Below are positions 22,999-31,481 of a DNA stretch of 64,000 bases, one piece after another (within the stretch, counting starts at the first letter, position 1; each line of letters begins with the position of its first letter). This DNA is from Verrucomicrobiota bacterium (lineage in GTDB: Bacteria; Verrucomicrobiota; Verrucomicrobiia; Opitutales; Opitutaceae). The notes beneath the pieces were generated by a model. It worked only from the letters and a program-made list of their open reading frames with translations. It made no database searches and was not told the DNA's origin. A program made the position numbers and the translations under genes. The stretch is from NCBI GenBank assembly GCA_023443455.1, contig JAEZUE010000076.1:1-64000 (forward strand). The letters are read 5' to 3'.

Positions 22999-23109
22999 CC
23001 ATGTGCCCGTGAAAACGGGTTTTGGGGTAACATGGATGCTTCGCCGTGAGGCGAAGCGAGACAACAATGGGCCCGGCGTTAAGGGGTTTTCGCCGGGCCC
23101 TTTGCTTTT
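22999..23109 (+). ncRNA. candidate structured RNA ending in a rho-independent terminator
   Basis: The plus strand can form a series of stems: CCATGT (22999-23004) with ACATGG (23030-23035) enclosing a perfect CCCGT-GAAA-ACGGG hairpin with a GNRA-type loop (23006-23019); then GCTTCGCC-GTGA-GGCGAAGC (23038-23057); then the terminator at 23069-23109. No coding sequence fits. It lies between hrpA and a converging LysR gene, so it could also be a structured 3' end of the hrpA transcript. I do not recognise a known RNA family. Confidence 0.45.
23069..23109 (+). terminator. rho-independent terminator downstream of hrpA / candidate RNA
   Basis: A perfect 10-bp stem GGGCCCGGCG/CGCCGGGCCC around a 12-base loop, followed by TTTGCTTTT on the plus strand. 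Confidence 0.85.
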
Positions 23110-23195
23110 CCACCGCGGGGAGGTCGCCGAAAACGAAAAACGCCGCTCCCACAGATGCGGAAGCGGCGCGAATAGTTGAACCGGCCCGAACTCCT

Positions 23196-23340
23196 ACACG
23201 TGATGATGCGGCCGAGAGGCGCGCGTCGAGGGACGCGCGTCAAACCATCGGGGGCGAGCTTCCAACACGAGCGCTTCGCTCGATCTGCTCTGGGATCGGC
23301 CCCTCGACGCTCGTCGCTCGACACTCGACCGAATGCTCAG
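23196..23340 (-). repeat. dispersed ~140-bp imperfect palindromic repeat, copy B
   Basis: Reverse-oriented relative to copy C at 54494-54628 and about 80% identical to it by eye, including the central 'ATGGTTTGACGC' segment and the CATCAT and CATTCGGTCGAGTG ends. Its last bases overlap the stop codon region of the LysR gene. Together with 22857-22998, where I see only low-complexity sequence, it fills the hrpA-LysR gap. Confidence 0.65.
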
Positions 23341-24236
23341 ATACCGGCCCCGGGTGGCAGGGGCGAGGTGAGCGCCTCGATGAATCGCCGCATCGCCGGC
23401 GTGAGGACCCTGCCCTTCCGATGGAGGATCGCCAACGGACGGGAGAACGCCTTGCCCTCGAACGAGATGGCCTTGAGCGTGCCCTGCGCCACCTCCTGCA
23501 ACACCGTCGCCTTCGGCACGATCGCCACGCCCGCATCGATTTCCACGGCGCGCTTCACCGTCTCGATGTTGTCGAACTCCATGACCGTCTCGATCTCGAG
23601 CTTGTGGTCCCGAAGAATGGTATCGACGGCTTTGCGCGTCGGGATGTCGGGGTCGAAACCGATGAATTTGTGCCCGGTAAGCTCCTTCATCTCGATCTGC
23701 GCGAACTCCGCCAGCGGGTGCTGCGGGTGCGTGATCAACACGAGCTGGTCTTCGCGGAACGGCACGATCTCGACCTGCCGGACCTTCTGCGGAAACGCCA
23801 CCAGGCCGAAATCGACCGAGTTGTGCAGGATGTCCTCGTAAACGAGATTCGAGCGCCGGTACTCGACGCGGCAGTTCACCGCCGGGTAAGTCTGCAGGAA
23901 CGTCTTGATGTACGGCGGCAGCTCGTGGAGCCCGATCGAATAGATCGTCGAGATCCGGATCGTGCCGCTGATGATCTTCTTCATCTCGAGCAGCTCGCTC
24001 TGCAGCTTCTCGAAGTGGTTGAGAATGTCCTTCGAGGTCTCGTAGACCCGCTGCCCCTCGCGCGTGAGCTGGAACTGCTTCTGGCTGCGGTCGATGAGCA
24101 GCGCCTTGAACTGGCGCTCCATCGAACGCGCCTGCTGGCTCACCGCCGATTGGGTGATTCCATTGAGCTTGGCAGCCTTCGAGAAGCTTTTCGTTTCAAC
24201 CAAGTCCGCGAATATCTTGAAGTTCTCAATTTGCAT
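23337..24236 (-). CDS. LysR-family transcriptional regulator
   Basis: The 299-residue product has a standard LysR helix-turn-helix in residues 1-60 ('F-A-D-L-V-E-T-K-S-F-S-K-A-A', 'S-A-V-S-Q-Q-A-R-S-M-E') and a periplasmic-binding-type effector domain in the rest ('G-T-I-R-I-S-T-I', 'V-D-F-G-L-V-A-F-P', 'G-V-A-I-V-P'). The effector is unknown; overall pattern is closest to CysB/CbbR-type LysRs in length and layout. It is transcribed divergently from yggS, 69 bp away, and may regulate it or itself. The start M-Q-I-E-N-F at 24236 is where the family begins. Confidence 0.88.
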   Translation of the reverse strand: MQIENFKIFADLVETKSFSKAAKLNGITQSAVSQQARSMERQFKALLIDRSQKQFQLTREGQRVYETSKDILNHFEKLQSELLEMKKIISGTIRISTIYSIGLHELPPYIKTFLQTYPAVNCRVEYRRSNLVYEDILHNSVDFGLVAFPQKVRQVEIVPFREDQLVLITHPQHPLAEFAQIEMKELTGHKFIGFDPDIPTRKAVDTILRDHKLEIETVMEFDNIETVKRAVEIDAGVAIVPKATVLQEVAQGTLKAISFEGKAFSRPLAILHRKGRVLTPAMRRFIEALTSPLPPGAGI

Positions 24237-24250
24237 GGGGCGCCAAACGG

Positions 24251-24284
24251 TTATGCTTTGGATAATAGCCGCTAATGAATTAGC
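24251..24284. promoter_or_regulatory. candidate LysR binding sites in the LysR-yggS intergenic region
   Basis: Two AT-rich dyads in otherwise GC-rich sequence: TTATGCTTTGGATAA at 24251-24265 (a T-N11-A box with inverted ends) and GCTAATGAATTAGC at 24271-24284 (6-bp arms). LysR proteins typically bind such boxes in divergent promoters; the assignment is by position and pattern. Confidence 0.45.
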
Positions 24285-24305
24285 AATCCCCGAGTAGGGA
24301 CCGTA

Positions 24306-25013
24306 ATGCCGCAACTTGCCGACACCTTTCATCACGGGCTAGCCGCTGTCCGCCAACAGATTGCCCACGCCTGCACCGCCGCCGGCCGCGCCCCGGGCAG
24401 CGTGACCCTGCTGCCCGTCACGAAAAACCACCCGGCCGAGGCCGTCGCGCTGGCCGTCGCGGCCGGGTTCGCCGCGGTGGGCGAAAACCGCGTGCAGGAA
24501 GCCACCGCCAAACAGACGGAATGCGCCGCCCTGGGCGTGGGCGTGCGCTGGGAACTCATCGGGCATCTGCAATCCAACAAAGCCAAGCTCGCCGCGCGTC
24601 ACTTCGACCGCGTGCAGAGCGTCGACAGCCGCAAGCTGCTCGACGTGCTCGACCGCGAGGCCGCCGCCGCCGGGCGGGTTTTGCCCATCCTCCTGCAGCT
24701 CAACGCCGGCAACGACCCCGCCAAGTTCGGCGCCGAGCCCGCCGAGGCGCCCGCGCTGCTCGAGCACGCGCTCGGCAAAACCGCCCTGCGCGTCGATGGC
24801 CTCATGACCATCGCCCCTCTCTCCGACGATCCCGCGGTGGCGCGTTTCACGTTCTCCAACCTGCGCCAAATCCGCGACGAACTCGTGGCGAAATTCGGCC
24901 ACCCGTTGCCCGAACTCTCGATGGGCATGACCGGCGACCTCGCCATCGCGATCGCCGAAGGCAGCACCATGATCCGCGTCGGCACCGCCCTTTTCGGCGA
25001 ACGCACCTACTGA
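24306..25013 (+). CDS. yggS: YggS/PLPBP family pyridoxal-phosphate homeostasis protein
   Basis: The 235-residue product is a full-length member of the alanine-racemase-fold YggS family, which carries PLP but has no known enzymatic activity and keeps the free PLP pool and amino-acid balance in order. The PLP lysine is Lys40 in 'L-L-P-V-T-K'. Other blocks are 'G-E-N-R-V-Q-E', 'W-E-L-I-G-H-L-Q-S-N-K', 'S-M-G-M-T-G-D' and 'V-R-V-G-T-A-L-F-G-E-R'. It is cytoplasmic and stands divergent to the LysR gene; its stop is only 10 bp from the converging DUF2264 gene. Confidence 0.92.
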   Translation: MPQLADTFHHGLAAVRQQIAHACTAAGRAPGSVTLLPVTKNHPAEAVALAVAAGFAAVGENRVQEATAKQTECAALGVGVRWELIGHLQSNKAKLAARHFDRVQSVDSRKLLDVLDREAAAAGRVLPILLQLNAGNDPAKFGAEPAEAPALLEHALGKTALRVDGLMTIAPLSDDPAVARFTFSNLRQIRDELVAKFGHPLPELSMGMTGDLAIAIAEGSTMIRVGTALFGERTY

Positions 25014-25023
25014 CCCGCGCGCT

Positions 25024-27054
25024 TCAATCGGCGAGCCGCAGGGTGGACGGAGCGCCCTCCCGCCACTCGACCCGGCAGGAGTCGGCGCCCTCGGGAGCGA
25101 GCGACACGACCGGGAAAAGTTCTTCGGTGGCCCATTCCTCGCCCGAGCGTTTCCACACTAGAAGCGTGGCAAAGAGATGCGGCGCCCCGGCCTGCGGCTC
25201 GTAGGCGTGGACCACGTCGATCACCGAACTTTCGTCGGCCTGCGGATGCAGGCCGCGGGACGGCACAACCTCGGCCCGATCCCACCCGGCCAACGGCACG
25301 AGCGCGAGTTGCCATTCGCCATTGTCGACGAGAGTGGCGCGGAGCCCGCCCTCGGTCCGTTCCGCGACGCGCACCGGGCCGTGCAGTTGCGGCAGCGCGT
25401 AGTGACCAAAGCGCACCGCGAGCGGGCGCTCGGCCGAGAGCCGGTCGACCCGCAGGATGCCGTCGGGGATCGGCATCTCAGCCAGGTCGAAACGCACGCG
25501 CTCATCGGTCTCGAGCACGGCGGAGCGCCGATAGACGCCGTTCTCGTAACCCCGGAACGTGTAGAGGCGCAGCGCCTCCCACTGCCGGTCCTTATTCTCG
25601 ACCACGTAGTTCATGGCGACCGCGCCGTCGGGGCCGTCGGCCTGCCAGGGAAAGGCGCTGTTGTAGGCGAGACGGTTGTAGTTCTCGGTCGAGCGGAACT
25701 TCTGCCAATCCTTGGCCACGCGTTCGTGGCACCACGCGCGCACTTCGGCCGCACCACTGTTGGGATAGTCGGTGATGAGGGTCTGCGACGCGGGCTGGAA
25801 CCAGTTGACCACCGTGTCGGGCGCGAACTGGCCGGCCCACGGCCCCTCGTTTTCGATCGCCGTCCAGAACGGGCTGTCGGCGGGCACGAGCAGACCGAGA
25901 AAGAGCTTGCCCATCCAATAGACGCTGCCCCGGCAGCTGTACACCTGCACCGCGGGCTCGAACGGGCCGTAGAAACCGAGCGTGGGCACCCGCTCGTCCA
26001 TGAATTTCGGATGCGTCATGAACTGCAACAACACGCCGGAGGCGATGCGCCTCATCCAGCCGTAGTTCACGTCGGGGCGATCCTCGAAGCCCATGAGCGG
26101 AAACACGCCCGCCGAGGCGAAGCGGTAGGAGTTGCTGCGCCCCCACAGGATCATCTTCCCGTCGCGACCGAACAGGTACGGATAGTTGGCCTCCATCTCC
26201 CGGAAGTTGGCGACGAAGCGCCGCGCATGGTCGGGGTAGTGCTCGGCGCCGAACCACTGCGACCACAGCATGCCGTAGAGCTGGTACGCCCACATGCTGT
26301 AGTAGTCGTAGGCGGGATTGTCGTTGTACCAGCCCTCGCCCCGATAGTCGGCGAGCGACTTCTCCAGATAGTCCACCAGCAGGGCCTCGTTCACCGGGTA
26401 GCCCTGCTGTTTGAAGAAACTCAGGACGAAGATGTTGAAGAACTTCCAGTTCGACGGGACGGTGGGCCCGTCGCCGTAGCTGAGCATCACCGCCGCGAGC
26501 GCGTCCTTACGCTCCTGCGACAACGGATCCCACAGCACCTCAGGCGCGGCGAACAGCGAGATCGCAAGCGCGCCGAACTCGACGAGGTTCTGACTCGGAC
26601 CGCCGTCGGGGGCCCGCGGCTTGATGAAGCTCGGGCTGGCGGGATCGACCAGCAGGCCGATCTGGTGGCGATAGTAGTCCGCCACCTTGATGTGATTGAG
26701 CACCAGCTCCGGGTCCTCCTTCAGCAGCGGCACCGCCACGAACAGCGTGCGGCAAAGCCCCTCGAGCTTCTCCGTGGGCACCTGCCGCTCGTCGTGCGGG
26801 TAGCTCTTGCCCGGCTGCTTCGGAAATTTCATCGGATCGTCGAGCGTGTGCACGTAGCTGAACGCGCCGTCCAACAGGTGGCGCGCGGCCTCGTACCAAT
26901 GCCGCCGCGTCACCCCGGTCTGCGGGCTCAGCGCCAAATCGGGCGCCTGCACCACGAAAACGGCGGGGGCGGGCTCCTCCGCACGACACGCGATCCCCCA
27001 TCCCGCCAACAGCGCCACACCGCAACGAACTCCGAGGGCCAGGTAACGTTTCAT
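25024..27054 (-). CDS. exported DUF2264-domain protein
   Basis: The 676-residue product has a signal peptide (A-C-R-A near residue 21) followed by a DUF2264 domain over most of its length. Diagnostic blocks are 'S-Y-P-H-D-E-R', 'G-E-G-W-Y-N-D-N-P-A-Y-D-Y-Y-S-M-W-A-Y-Q' and 'W-G-R-S-N-S-Y-R-F-A-S'. DUF2264 proteins are all-alpha toroids found near polysaccharide-degrading enzymes; a role in breakdown of uronic-acid-containing glycans is likely but not established. The start is taken at M-K-R-Y-L-A-L (27054), the signal peptide; an upstream open frame to 27192 lacks similarity. It is divergent to a MarR gene 155 bp away. Confidence 0.85.
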   Translation of the reverse strand: MKRYLALGVRCGVALLAGWGIACRAEEPAPAVFVVQAPDLALSPQTGVTRRHWYEAARHLLDGAFSYVHTLDDPMKFPKQPGKSYPHDERQVPTEKLEGLCRTLFVAVPLLKEDPELVLNHIKVADYYRHQIGLLVDPASPSFIKPRAPDGGPSQNLVEFGALAISLFAAPEVLWDPLSQERKDALAAVMLSYGDGPTVPSNWKFFNIFVLSFFKQQGYPVNEALLVDYLEKSLADYRGEGWYNDNPAYDYYSMWAYQLYGMLWSQWFGAEHYPDHARRFVANFREMEANYPYLFGRDGKMILWGRSNSYRFASAGVFPLMGFEDRPDVNYGWMRRIASGVLLQFMTHPKFMDERVPTLGFYGPFEPAVQVYSCRGSVYWMGKLFLGLLVPADSPFWTAIENEGPWAGQFAPDTVVNWFQPASQTLITDYPNSGAAEVRAWCHERVAKDWQKFRSTENYNRLAYNSAFPWQADGPDGAVAMNYVVENKDRQWEALRLYTFRGYENGVYRRSAVLETDERVRFDLAEMPIPDGILRVDRLSAERPLAVRFGHYALPQLHGPVRVAERTEGGLRATLVDNGEWQLALVPLAGWDRAEVVPSRGLHPQADESSVIDVVHAYEPQAGAPHLFATLLVWKRSGEEWATEELFPVVSLAPEGADSCRVEWREGAPSTLRLAD

Positions 27055-27209
27055 GCGCGCAGTCTCCGCCACCGCGCGCGGCGCATTCAAACAAAACCCG
27101 CGCTCGGGCACCGGCGACCTCCCGACGACAGCCGGGCCCGCCGCACACCACACGTTTGACAACCCGCCGTTTTTATTTCGGCCTCGAAACAATCACCCCG
27201 CCCCAATCC

Positions 27210-27719
27210 ATGGCCACGCCGCGCTCGCTCCTGGAAGACCTGCCGTTCCACCTCGCCAAGGCGACTCTGGGCTTCCGCCGCTTCAACGATCAGACTCTCC
27301 GCGCGGTCGGACTCGGCGCCCAGGCGCCCGGTCTGGCCACCGTGCTGCACACGCTCGCCGAAATCGGCGAGTGCCCCGTCAGCCTCCTGGTCGAGACGAC
27401 GCACCTGCCCAACGGCACCTTGACGGGCCTGCTCGACACCCTCGAACGCGACGGCCTGATCCGGCGCACCCCCAATCCCGCGGACGGTCGCTCCTGTCTG
27501 GTGGGACTGACCAGGCGGGGCCAGTCGCTCTGCAAAAAACTCCAGGAACGCCACCGCATCGTCATGGAGCTTTTCCGGGAGGCGCTCACGGAGTCCGAGA
27601 CGGCCGAGCTGACCCGGCTGCTCGATCGGCTGACCACGCGGATGCGCCAATACGGTCTCGAAAACGGGGCTCCGGCACGCACCAGGCGCGCGAAGCCGCG
27701 CGCCGGCACCAACACCTGA
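27210..27719 (+). CDS. MarR-family transcriptional regulator
   Basis: The 169-residue product is a typical winged-helix MarR protein: helices to residue 50, 'L-P-N-G-T-L-T-G-L-L-D-T-L-E-R-D-G-L-I-R-R' as recognition helix region, the wing 'P-N-P-A-D-G-R-S-C-L-V-G-L-T' and a C-terminal dimerisation helix. The tail is basic (R-R-A-K-P-R). It lies between the divergent DUF2264 gene and a serine-hydrolase gene starting about 50 bp downstream, so it may control either side. An upstream in-frame TTG at 27156 is an alternative start but falls within what looks like promoter sequence (TTGACA). Confidence 0.85.
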   Translation: MATPRSLLEDLPFHLAKATLGFRRFNDQTLRAVGLGAQAPGLATVLHTLAEIGECPVSLLVETTHLPNGTLTGLLDTLERDGLIRRTPNPADGRSCLVGLTRRGQSLCKKLQERHRIVMELFREALTESETAELTRLLDRLTTRMRQYGLENGAPARTRRAKPRAGTNT

Positions 27720-27769
27720 CCAGCCAGCCGCCCCTTCGTGCCCAACATTCAATGTCGCCTTTCCTCTCC

Positions 27770-29935
27770 ATGAAAACACCCCGGATCGCCACCCTCCTCG
27801 CGCTGCTCCTGCTCCCGCCGCTCGGCCGCGCCGAAGCCATCAAACCGCCGCAGTTCGACCACTCGCCCGCCGCGGCCGCCGCCATCGCCGACCCCGCGGC
27901 GATCACGAAGATGGATGCGCTGCTGCAGTCGTTCGTCGACGAGGGCAAGGTTCCCTGCGTGACCGGCTTCGTCGCCCAGGGCGGCACCGTGGTCTACCGG
28001 AAGGCCTTCGGCTGGAAGGACGTCGAGAACCGCATCCCCGCCACCGTCGACGACTACTACGTGCTCTTCTCGCAGACGAAGGCCGTGACCACGGTCGCCT
28101 TCATGACACTCGTCGAGCAGGGCCTGGTGTCGATCGACGATCCGGTGTCGAAATTCTTCCCCGGGATCCCCGACCGGGTGCTGACCAAGGTGAATCCGGA
28201 CGGCACCTACGAGACGCGGCCCGCCGCCGCACCGATGACCTTCGCGCACCTCATGAGCCACACCTCCGGGCTCGGCGCCGGCCTCGTGCACGAACTGCGC
28301 CGCGTGCAGGGCGCGCCGGGCGAGGCGCCCGCCGGCTTCGGCGATGCGATCCCGCAACCGGCCCCGGCCGGGCAGCACACCGGCGGCGGCAACTACCAGG
28401 CGAAATACCTCGAGGAGGAGATGCTGGCGCTGGCCAAGTACCCGCTCGGTTTCGATCCCGGCACGCGTTGGGAATACCACATCAGCAGCAACATGCTCGG
28501 CTACCTGATCGAGCGCATCTCCGGAAAACCGTTGCGCGAATACATGAAGGAGAAGGTGCTCGCCCCGCTGGGCATGGACCGCACCGATTGGTACTACCCG
28601 CCCGCCGACCTGCCGCGCTTCGTCAAGGCCTACCGCACCGTCGACGGCAAGCTCGTGCCCGGCTCGAACCTGTACAGCGAAGGCGCCGTCAGCGCGCAGC
28701 AGACGTACGCGGAGGGCGCGATCGGTCTCAACGGCCCGATCGAGGACTATGCCAAGTTCTGCCAGATGCTGCTCAACGGGGGCGAGTTCAACGGCCACCG
28801 CATCCTGAAACCGGAGACCGTCGAGCTCATGACCACGATCGACCGGCTCGCCCCGGAGAGCGGCGCCGCGCCGGGCTTCCAGTTCGGCCTCGGCTTCGAG
28901 CTGCACCGCGGGCTCAAACCCGTGCCGGAGGTCTCGGACCGCGCCTTCTCCTGGGGCGGCATGTTCGGCACGAAGTACATCATCGACCCCGCGCACGACC
29001 TCGTCGCGCTCTACTACGTCAACATGTACCAGGCGCCGGATCTGGTTCCGCAATTCCTCACGCAGGCCTACCGGCTCGCCGCACCGGCCTCCGCCACGCC
29101 GCAGGTGAGCACCGTCGAGATCGAACAGGGCGGCACCGGCCCCCATCCGGCCATCGCCACCGAGGAAGCCACGCTCCCGGGCATGACGATCTTCCGCCCG
29201 CGCGACCTCGCCCCGTTCGGCGAGGGACGAAAACTCCCGGTCCTGCTGTGGGGCAACGGCGCCTGCGCCAACACCACGCAGGAGCACAAGAACTTCCTCA
29301 ACGAGCTCGCCTCCCACGGTTATCTCGTCCTCGCCATCGGGCTGCTCGACCAGATCGAGCACCGCGACGAGACCTCCCGCCGGCCCACCCGGGCGGACCA
29401 GCTCCTCGCCGCGCTCGACTGGATCACCGCCGAAAACGCCTCCGCCACGAGCCCGTACGCCGGCCGCGTCGACACCGCACAGGTCGCCGCGATGGGCATG
29501 TCCTGCGGCGGCCTCCAGGCGATCGAGATCTCCGGCGACCCGCGTATCCGGACCACGGTTGTCTGCAACAGCGGCGTGTTGCCCGCCCCCTCGTCGATGA
29601 AGCTCATGCCCACGCTCACCAAGGACGACCTGCGCGACTTCCACGCCCCGGTGCTCTACCTCATGGGCGGCCCCACCGACATCGCCTACAACAACGCCAT
29701 GGACGACTTCGCCCGCGTCGACCACGTGCCCGTGGCGATGACCAACCTCGACGTCGGCCACGGCGGAACGTACAGCCGGCCGCATGGCGGCGAGTACACT
29801 CCCGTGGCCCTCGCGTGGCTGGATTGGCAACTCAAGGGCCGGACCGAGGCCGCGGGCATGTTCCTGGGCGACGACAGCGAACTCGCCCGGGACCCACGCT
29901 GGACCATCCAAGTCAAGGGTTTCGACACCCCCTGA
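27770..29935 (+). CDS. fused serine hydrolase: beta-lactamase-like domain plus alpha/beta hydrolase
   Basis: The 721-residue product joins two unrelated serine-hydrolase folds behind a signal peptide (cleavage near 22). Residues about 45-430 are a class-C beta-lactamase/esterase domain with S101-Q-T-K104 as the SxxK motif, Tyr236 in 'W-E-Y-H-I-S-S-N' as the candidate second catalytic residue and 'S-W-G-G-M-F-G-T' near 394 at the KTG/HxG position. Residues about 465-721 are an alpha/beta hydrolase with nucleophile Ser578 in G-M-S-C-G-G, acid near Asp637 and His664 in V-G-H-G-G. Both active sites look intact. It probably acts on esters outside the cytoplasm. An in-frame Met six codons upstream (27752) is equally possible as start. 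Confidence 0.85.
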   Translation: MKTPRIATLLALLLLPPLGRAEAIKPPQFDHSPAAAAAIADPAAITKMDALLQSFVDEGKVPCVTGFVAQGGTVVYRKAFGWKDVENRIPATVDDYYVLFSQTKAVTTVAFMTLVEQGLVSIDDPVSKFFPGIPDRVLTKVNPDGTYETRPAAAPMTFAHLMSHTSGLGAGLVHELRRVQGAPGEAPAGFGDAIPQPAPAGQHTGGGNYQAKYLEEEMLALAKYPLGFDPGTRWEYHISSNMLGYLIERISGKPLREYMKEKVLAPLGMDRTDWYYPPADLPRFVKAYRTVDGKLVPGSNLYSEGAVSAQQTYAEGAIGLNGPIEDYAKFCQMLLNGGEFNGHRILKPETVELMTTIDRLAPESGAAPGFQFGLGFELHRGLKPVPEVSDRAFSWGGMFGTKYIIDPAHDLVALYYVNMYQAPDLVPQFLTQAYRLAAPASATPQVSTVEIEQGGTGPHPAIATEEATLPGMTIFRPRDLAPFGEGRKLPVLLWGNGACANTTQEHKNFLNELASHGYLVLAIGLLDQIEHRDETSRRPTRADQLLAALDWITAENASATSPYAGRVDTAQVAAMGMSCGGLQAIEISGDPRIRTTVVCNSGVLPAPSSMKLMPTLTKDDLRDFHAPVLYLMGGPTDIAYNNAMDDFARVDHVPVAMTNLDVGHGGTYSRPHGGEYTPVALAWLDWQLKGRTEAAGMFLGDDSELARDPRWTIQVKGFDTP

Positions 29936-29966
29936 ACTCCCCGCCCCCAACGCTCCGCGCCGAACC

Positions 29967-30476
29967 ATGATCGCTCGCCACCTGCTTCCACTGCTCTCCA
30001 CCGCGCTGCTGCTCGGGCTCGGCACGCCCCATCGTTGCGCGGCCCAGGCCACACCGCCACCCGCCGCCCTGCAAAGCGAGTTCGTCTACGAAGCGGTCGT
30101 CGAAATCGGCGCGCCGGTCGAGATCGGCAACACGGCGAAAGGGCATCGGCGCTACATCCCGATCACGGGAGGCAGCTTCCAGGGCGATAAACTGCGGGGC
30201 ACGGTGCTGCCCGGCGGGGCCGACTGGCAGACGGAACGCCCCGACGGAGTGACCGAAGTCGACGCGCTCTACTCGATGCAATGCGACGACGGCACGGTCA
30301 TTGTCGTGCACAACTGCGGCGTGATCGCGGACCAGGGCCGCTACCTGCGCACCGCCCCGCGATTCGAGGCGCCCGACGGCCCGCACGCCTGGCTCACCCG
30401 CGCCCAGTTCGTCGGTTCGGTCGCGGCGGGTCCGCGCCCCGGCACCGTCACCATCCGCGTCTTCCGGGTGCGGTAG
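29967..30476 (+). CDS. exported DUF3237-family protein
   Basis: The 169-residue product has a signal peptide (R-C-A-A-Q near residue 26) and then a DUF3237 beta-barrel-like domain: 'Y-I-P-I-T-G-G-S-F-Q-G', 'L-R-G-T-V-L-P-G-G-A-D-W-Q', 'R-T-A-P-R-F-E-A-P' and 'W-L-T-R-A-Q-F-V-G'. Many homologues lack a signal peptide; this one is exported, fitting its place 31 bp after the exported hydrolase, with which it is probably co-transcribed. Function unknown. Confidence 0.85.
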   Translation: MIARHLLPLLSTALLLGLGTPHRCAAQATPPPAALQSEFVYEAVVEIGAPVEIGNTAKGHRRYIPITGGSFQGDKLRGTVLPGGADWQTERPDGVTEVDALYSMQCDDGTVIVVHNCGVIADQGRYLRTAPRFEAPDGPHAWLTRAQFVGSVAAGPRPGTVTIRVFRVR

Positions 30477-30491
30477 CGCCGCTCGGACTCG

Positions 30492-30515
30492 GCACCGGCG
30501 CGGGCGCGCCGGTGC
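30492..30515 (+). terminator. hairpin after the DUF3237 gene
   Basis: A perfect 9-bp stem GCACCGGCG/CGCCGGTGC around CGGGCG, 15 bases after the stop codon. There is no T-run, so termination would be weak or factor-assisted. Confidence 0.4.
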
Positions 30516-30566
30516 AACTTCGCGCTCGTTCCCGCGGTGTTTCCCGGCATCGTGCTGCCCCAGCGT

Positions 30567-31481
30567 ATGCGCCCTGAAGACACGCTCACCCTCGACGATC
30601 TCGCCCACTGGTCGCAGCCCGGCACCCACCTCGCCGTGCTCGGCCACCCGGTGAAGCACTCGCTCTCGCCGCACATGCACAACGCCGCGTTGCGCGCGAT
30701 GGCGGCCGACGATGCCCGCTTCGCCTCCTGGCACTATTGGAAATTCGATGTGCCGCCCGATCGCCTCGCCGAGGCGCTGCCCCTCTTCCACCGCCAAGGC
30801 TTCGCCGGCCTCAACCTCACCGTGCCGCACAAGGTCCTCGCGCTCGACCTGATCGCGGGCGTCGACCCGACGGCCCGCGATATCGGCGCCGTCAATACCC
30901 TCCGCCACACCCCCGAGGGCTACGAGGGCTTCAACACCGACGGCTACGGCATGGCCGCCGGCATCGCCCAGGAACTCGGCTTCGCGCTGGCCGGCGCCGA
31001 CGTCATCCTGCTCGGCGCCGGTGGTGCCGCCCGCGGCGCCGCCGTCGAATGCCTGCGCCAGGAATGCCGCTCGCTGTGGATCGGCAACCGCAGCCGCGGC
31101 ACCCTCGACGCCCTGCTGCACCAGATCCGGCCGTTGGCCACCGGGACGCCGTTGCGCGACTTTCTGCTCTCCGACCTGCCACCGGATCTCCCCACCGGCG
31201 CGCTCCTGATCAACGCCACCTCCTCCGGCCTGCGCGACGACGAACCGCCCCCGATCGACCTCGCCGCGTGGCCGCGCCCGGCCTGCGTGTTCGACATGGT
31301 CTACAACCCGGCCCGGCCGCCCCTGTTGCGCGCCGCCGCCGAAGCCCACATTCCTGCGGCCAACGGCCTCACCATGCTCGTCCACCAGGGCGCCCGCGCG
31401 CTCTCCCTCTGGACCGGCATCCCCGCCCCGGCCGACATCATGCACCTGGCCGCCATCACCGCCCTCAATCTCCACCGATGA
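30567..31481 (+). CDS. aroE: shikimate dehydrogenase
   Basis: The 304-residue product catalyses NADPH-dependent reduction of 3-dehydroshikimate in aromatic amino-acid synthesis. Shikimate-binding motifs are S-L-S-P-H-M-H-N near residue 40 and 'L-N-L-T-V-P-H-K' with the catalytic Lys, followed by 'G-A-V-N-T-L', 'G-F-N-T-D-G-Y-G', the dinucleotide-binding 'L-G-A-G-G-A-A-R-G', 'N-R-S-R' and the C-terminal 'D-M-V-Y-N-P' and 'L-V-H-Q-G-A'. The stop codon overlaps the ATG of the prepilin peptidase gene by the ATGA arrangement, indicating translational coupling. M-R-P-E-D at 30567 is the chosen start. Confidence 0.93.
   Translation: MRPEDTLTLDDLAHWSQPGTHLAVLGHPVKHSLSPHMHNAALRAMAADDARFASWHYWKFDVPPDRLAEALPLFHRQGFAGLNLTVPHKVLALDLIAGVDPTARDIGAVNTLRHTPEGYEGFNTDGYGMAAGIAQELGFALAGADVILLGAGGAARGAAVECLRQECRSLWIGNRSRGTLDALLHQIRPLATGTPLRDFLLSDLPPDLPTGALLINATSSGLRDDEPPPIDLAAWPRPACVFDMVYNPARPPLLRAAAEAHIPAANGLTMLVHQGARALSLWTGIPAPADIMHLAAITALNLHR

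Noticed and set aside
23046..24275. 409-codon plus-strand frame across the LysR gene
   Set aside because: Shadow of the LysR gene; its first part reads through the terminator and dispersed repeat.
27156..27209. TTG start giving the MarR protein 18 extra residues
   Set aside because: The TTG belongs to a TTGACA that looks like a -35 box and the extra residues do not match the family.
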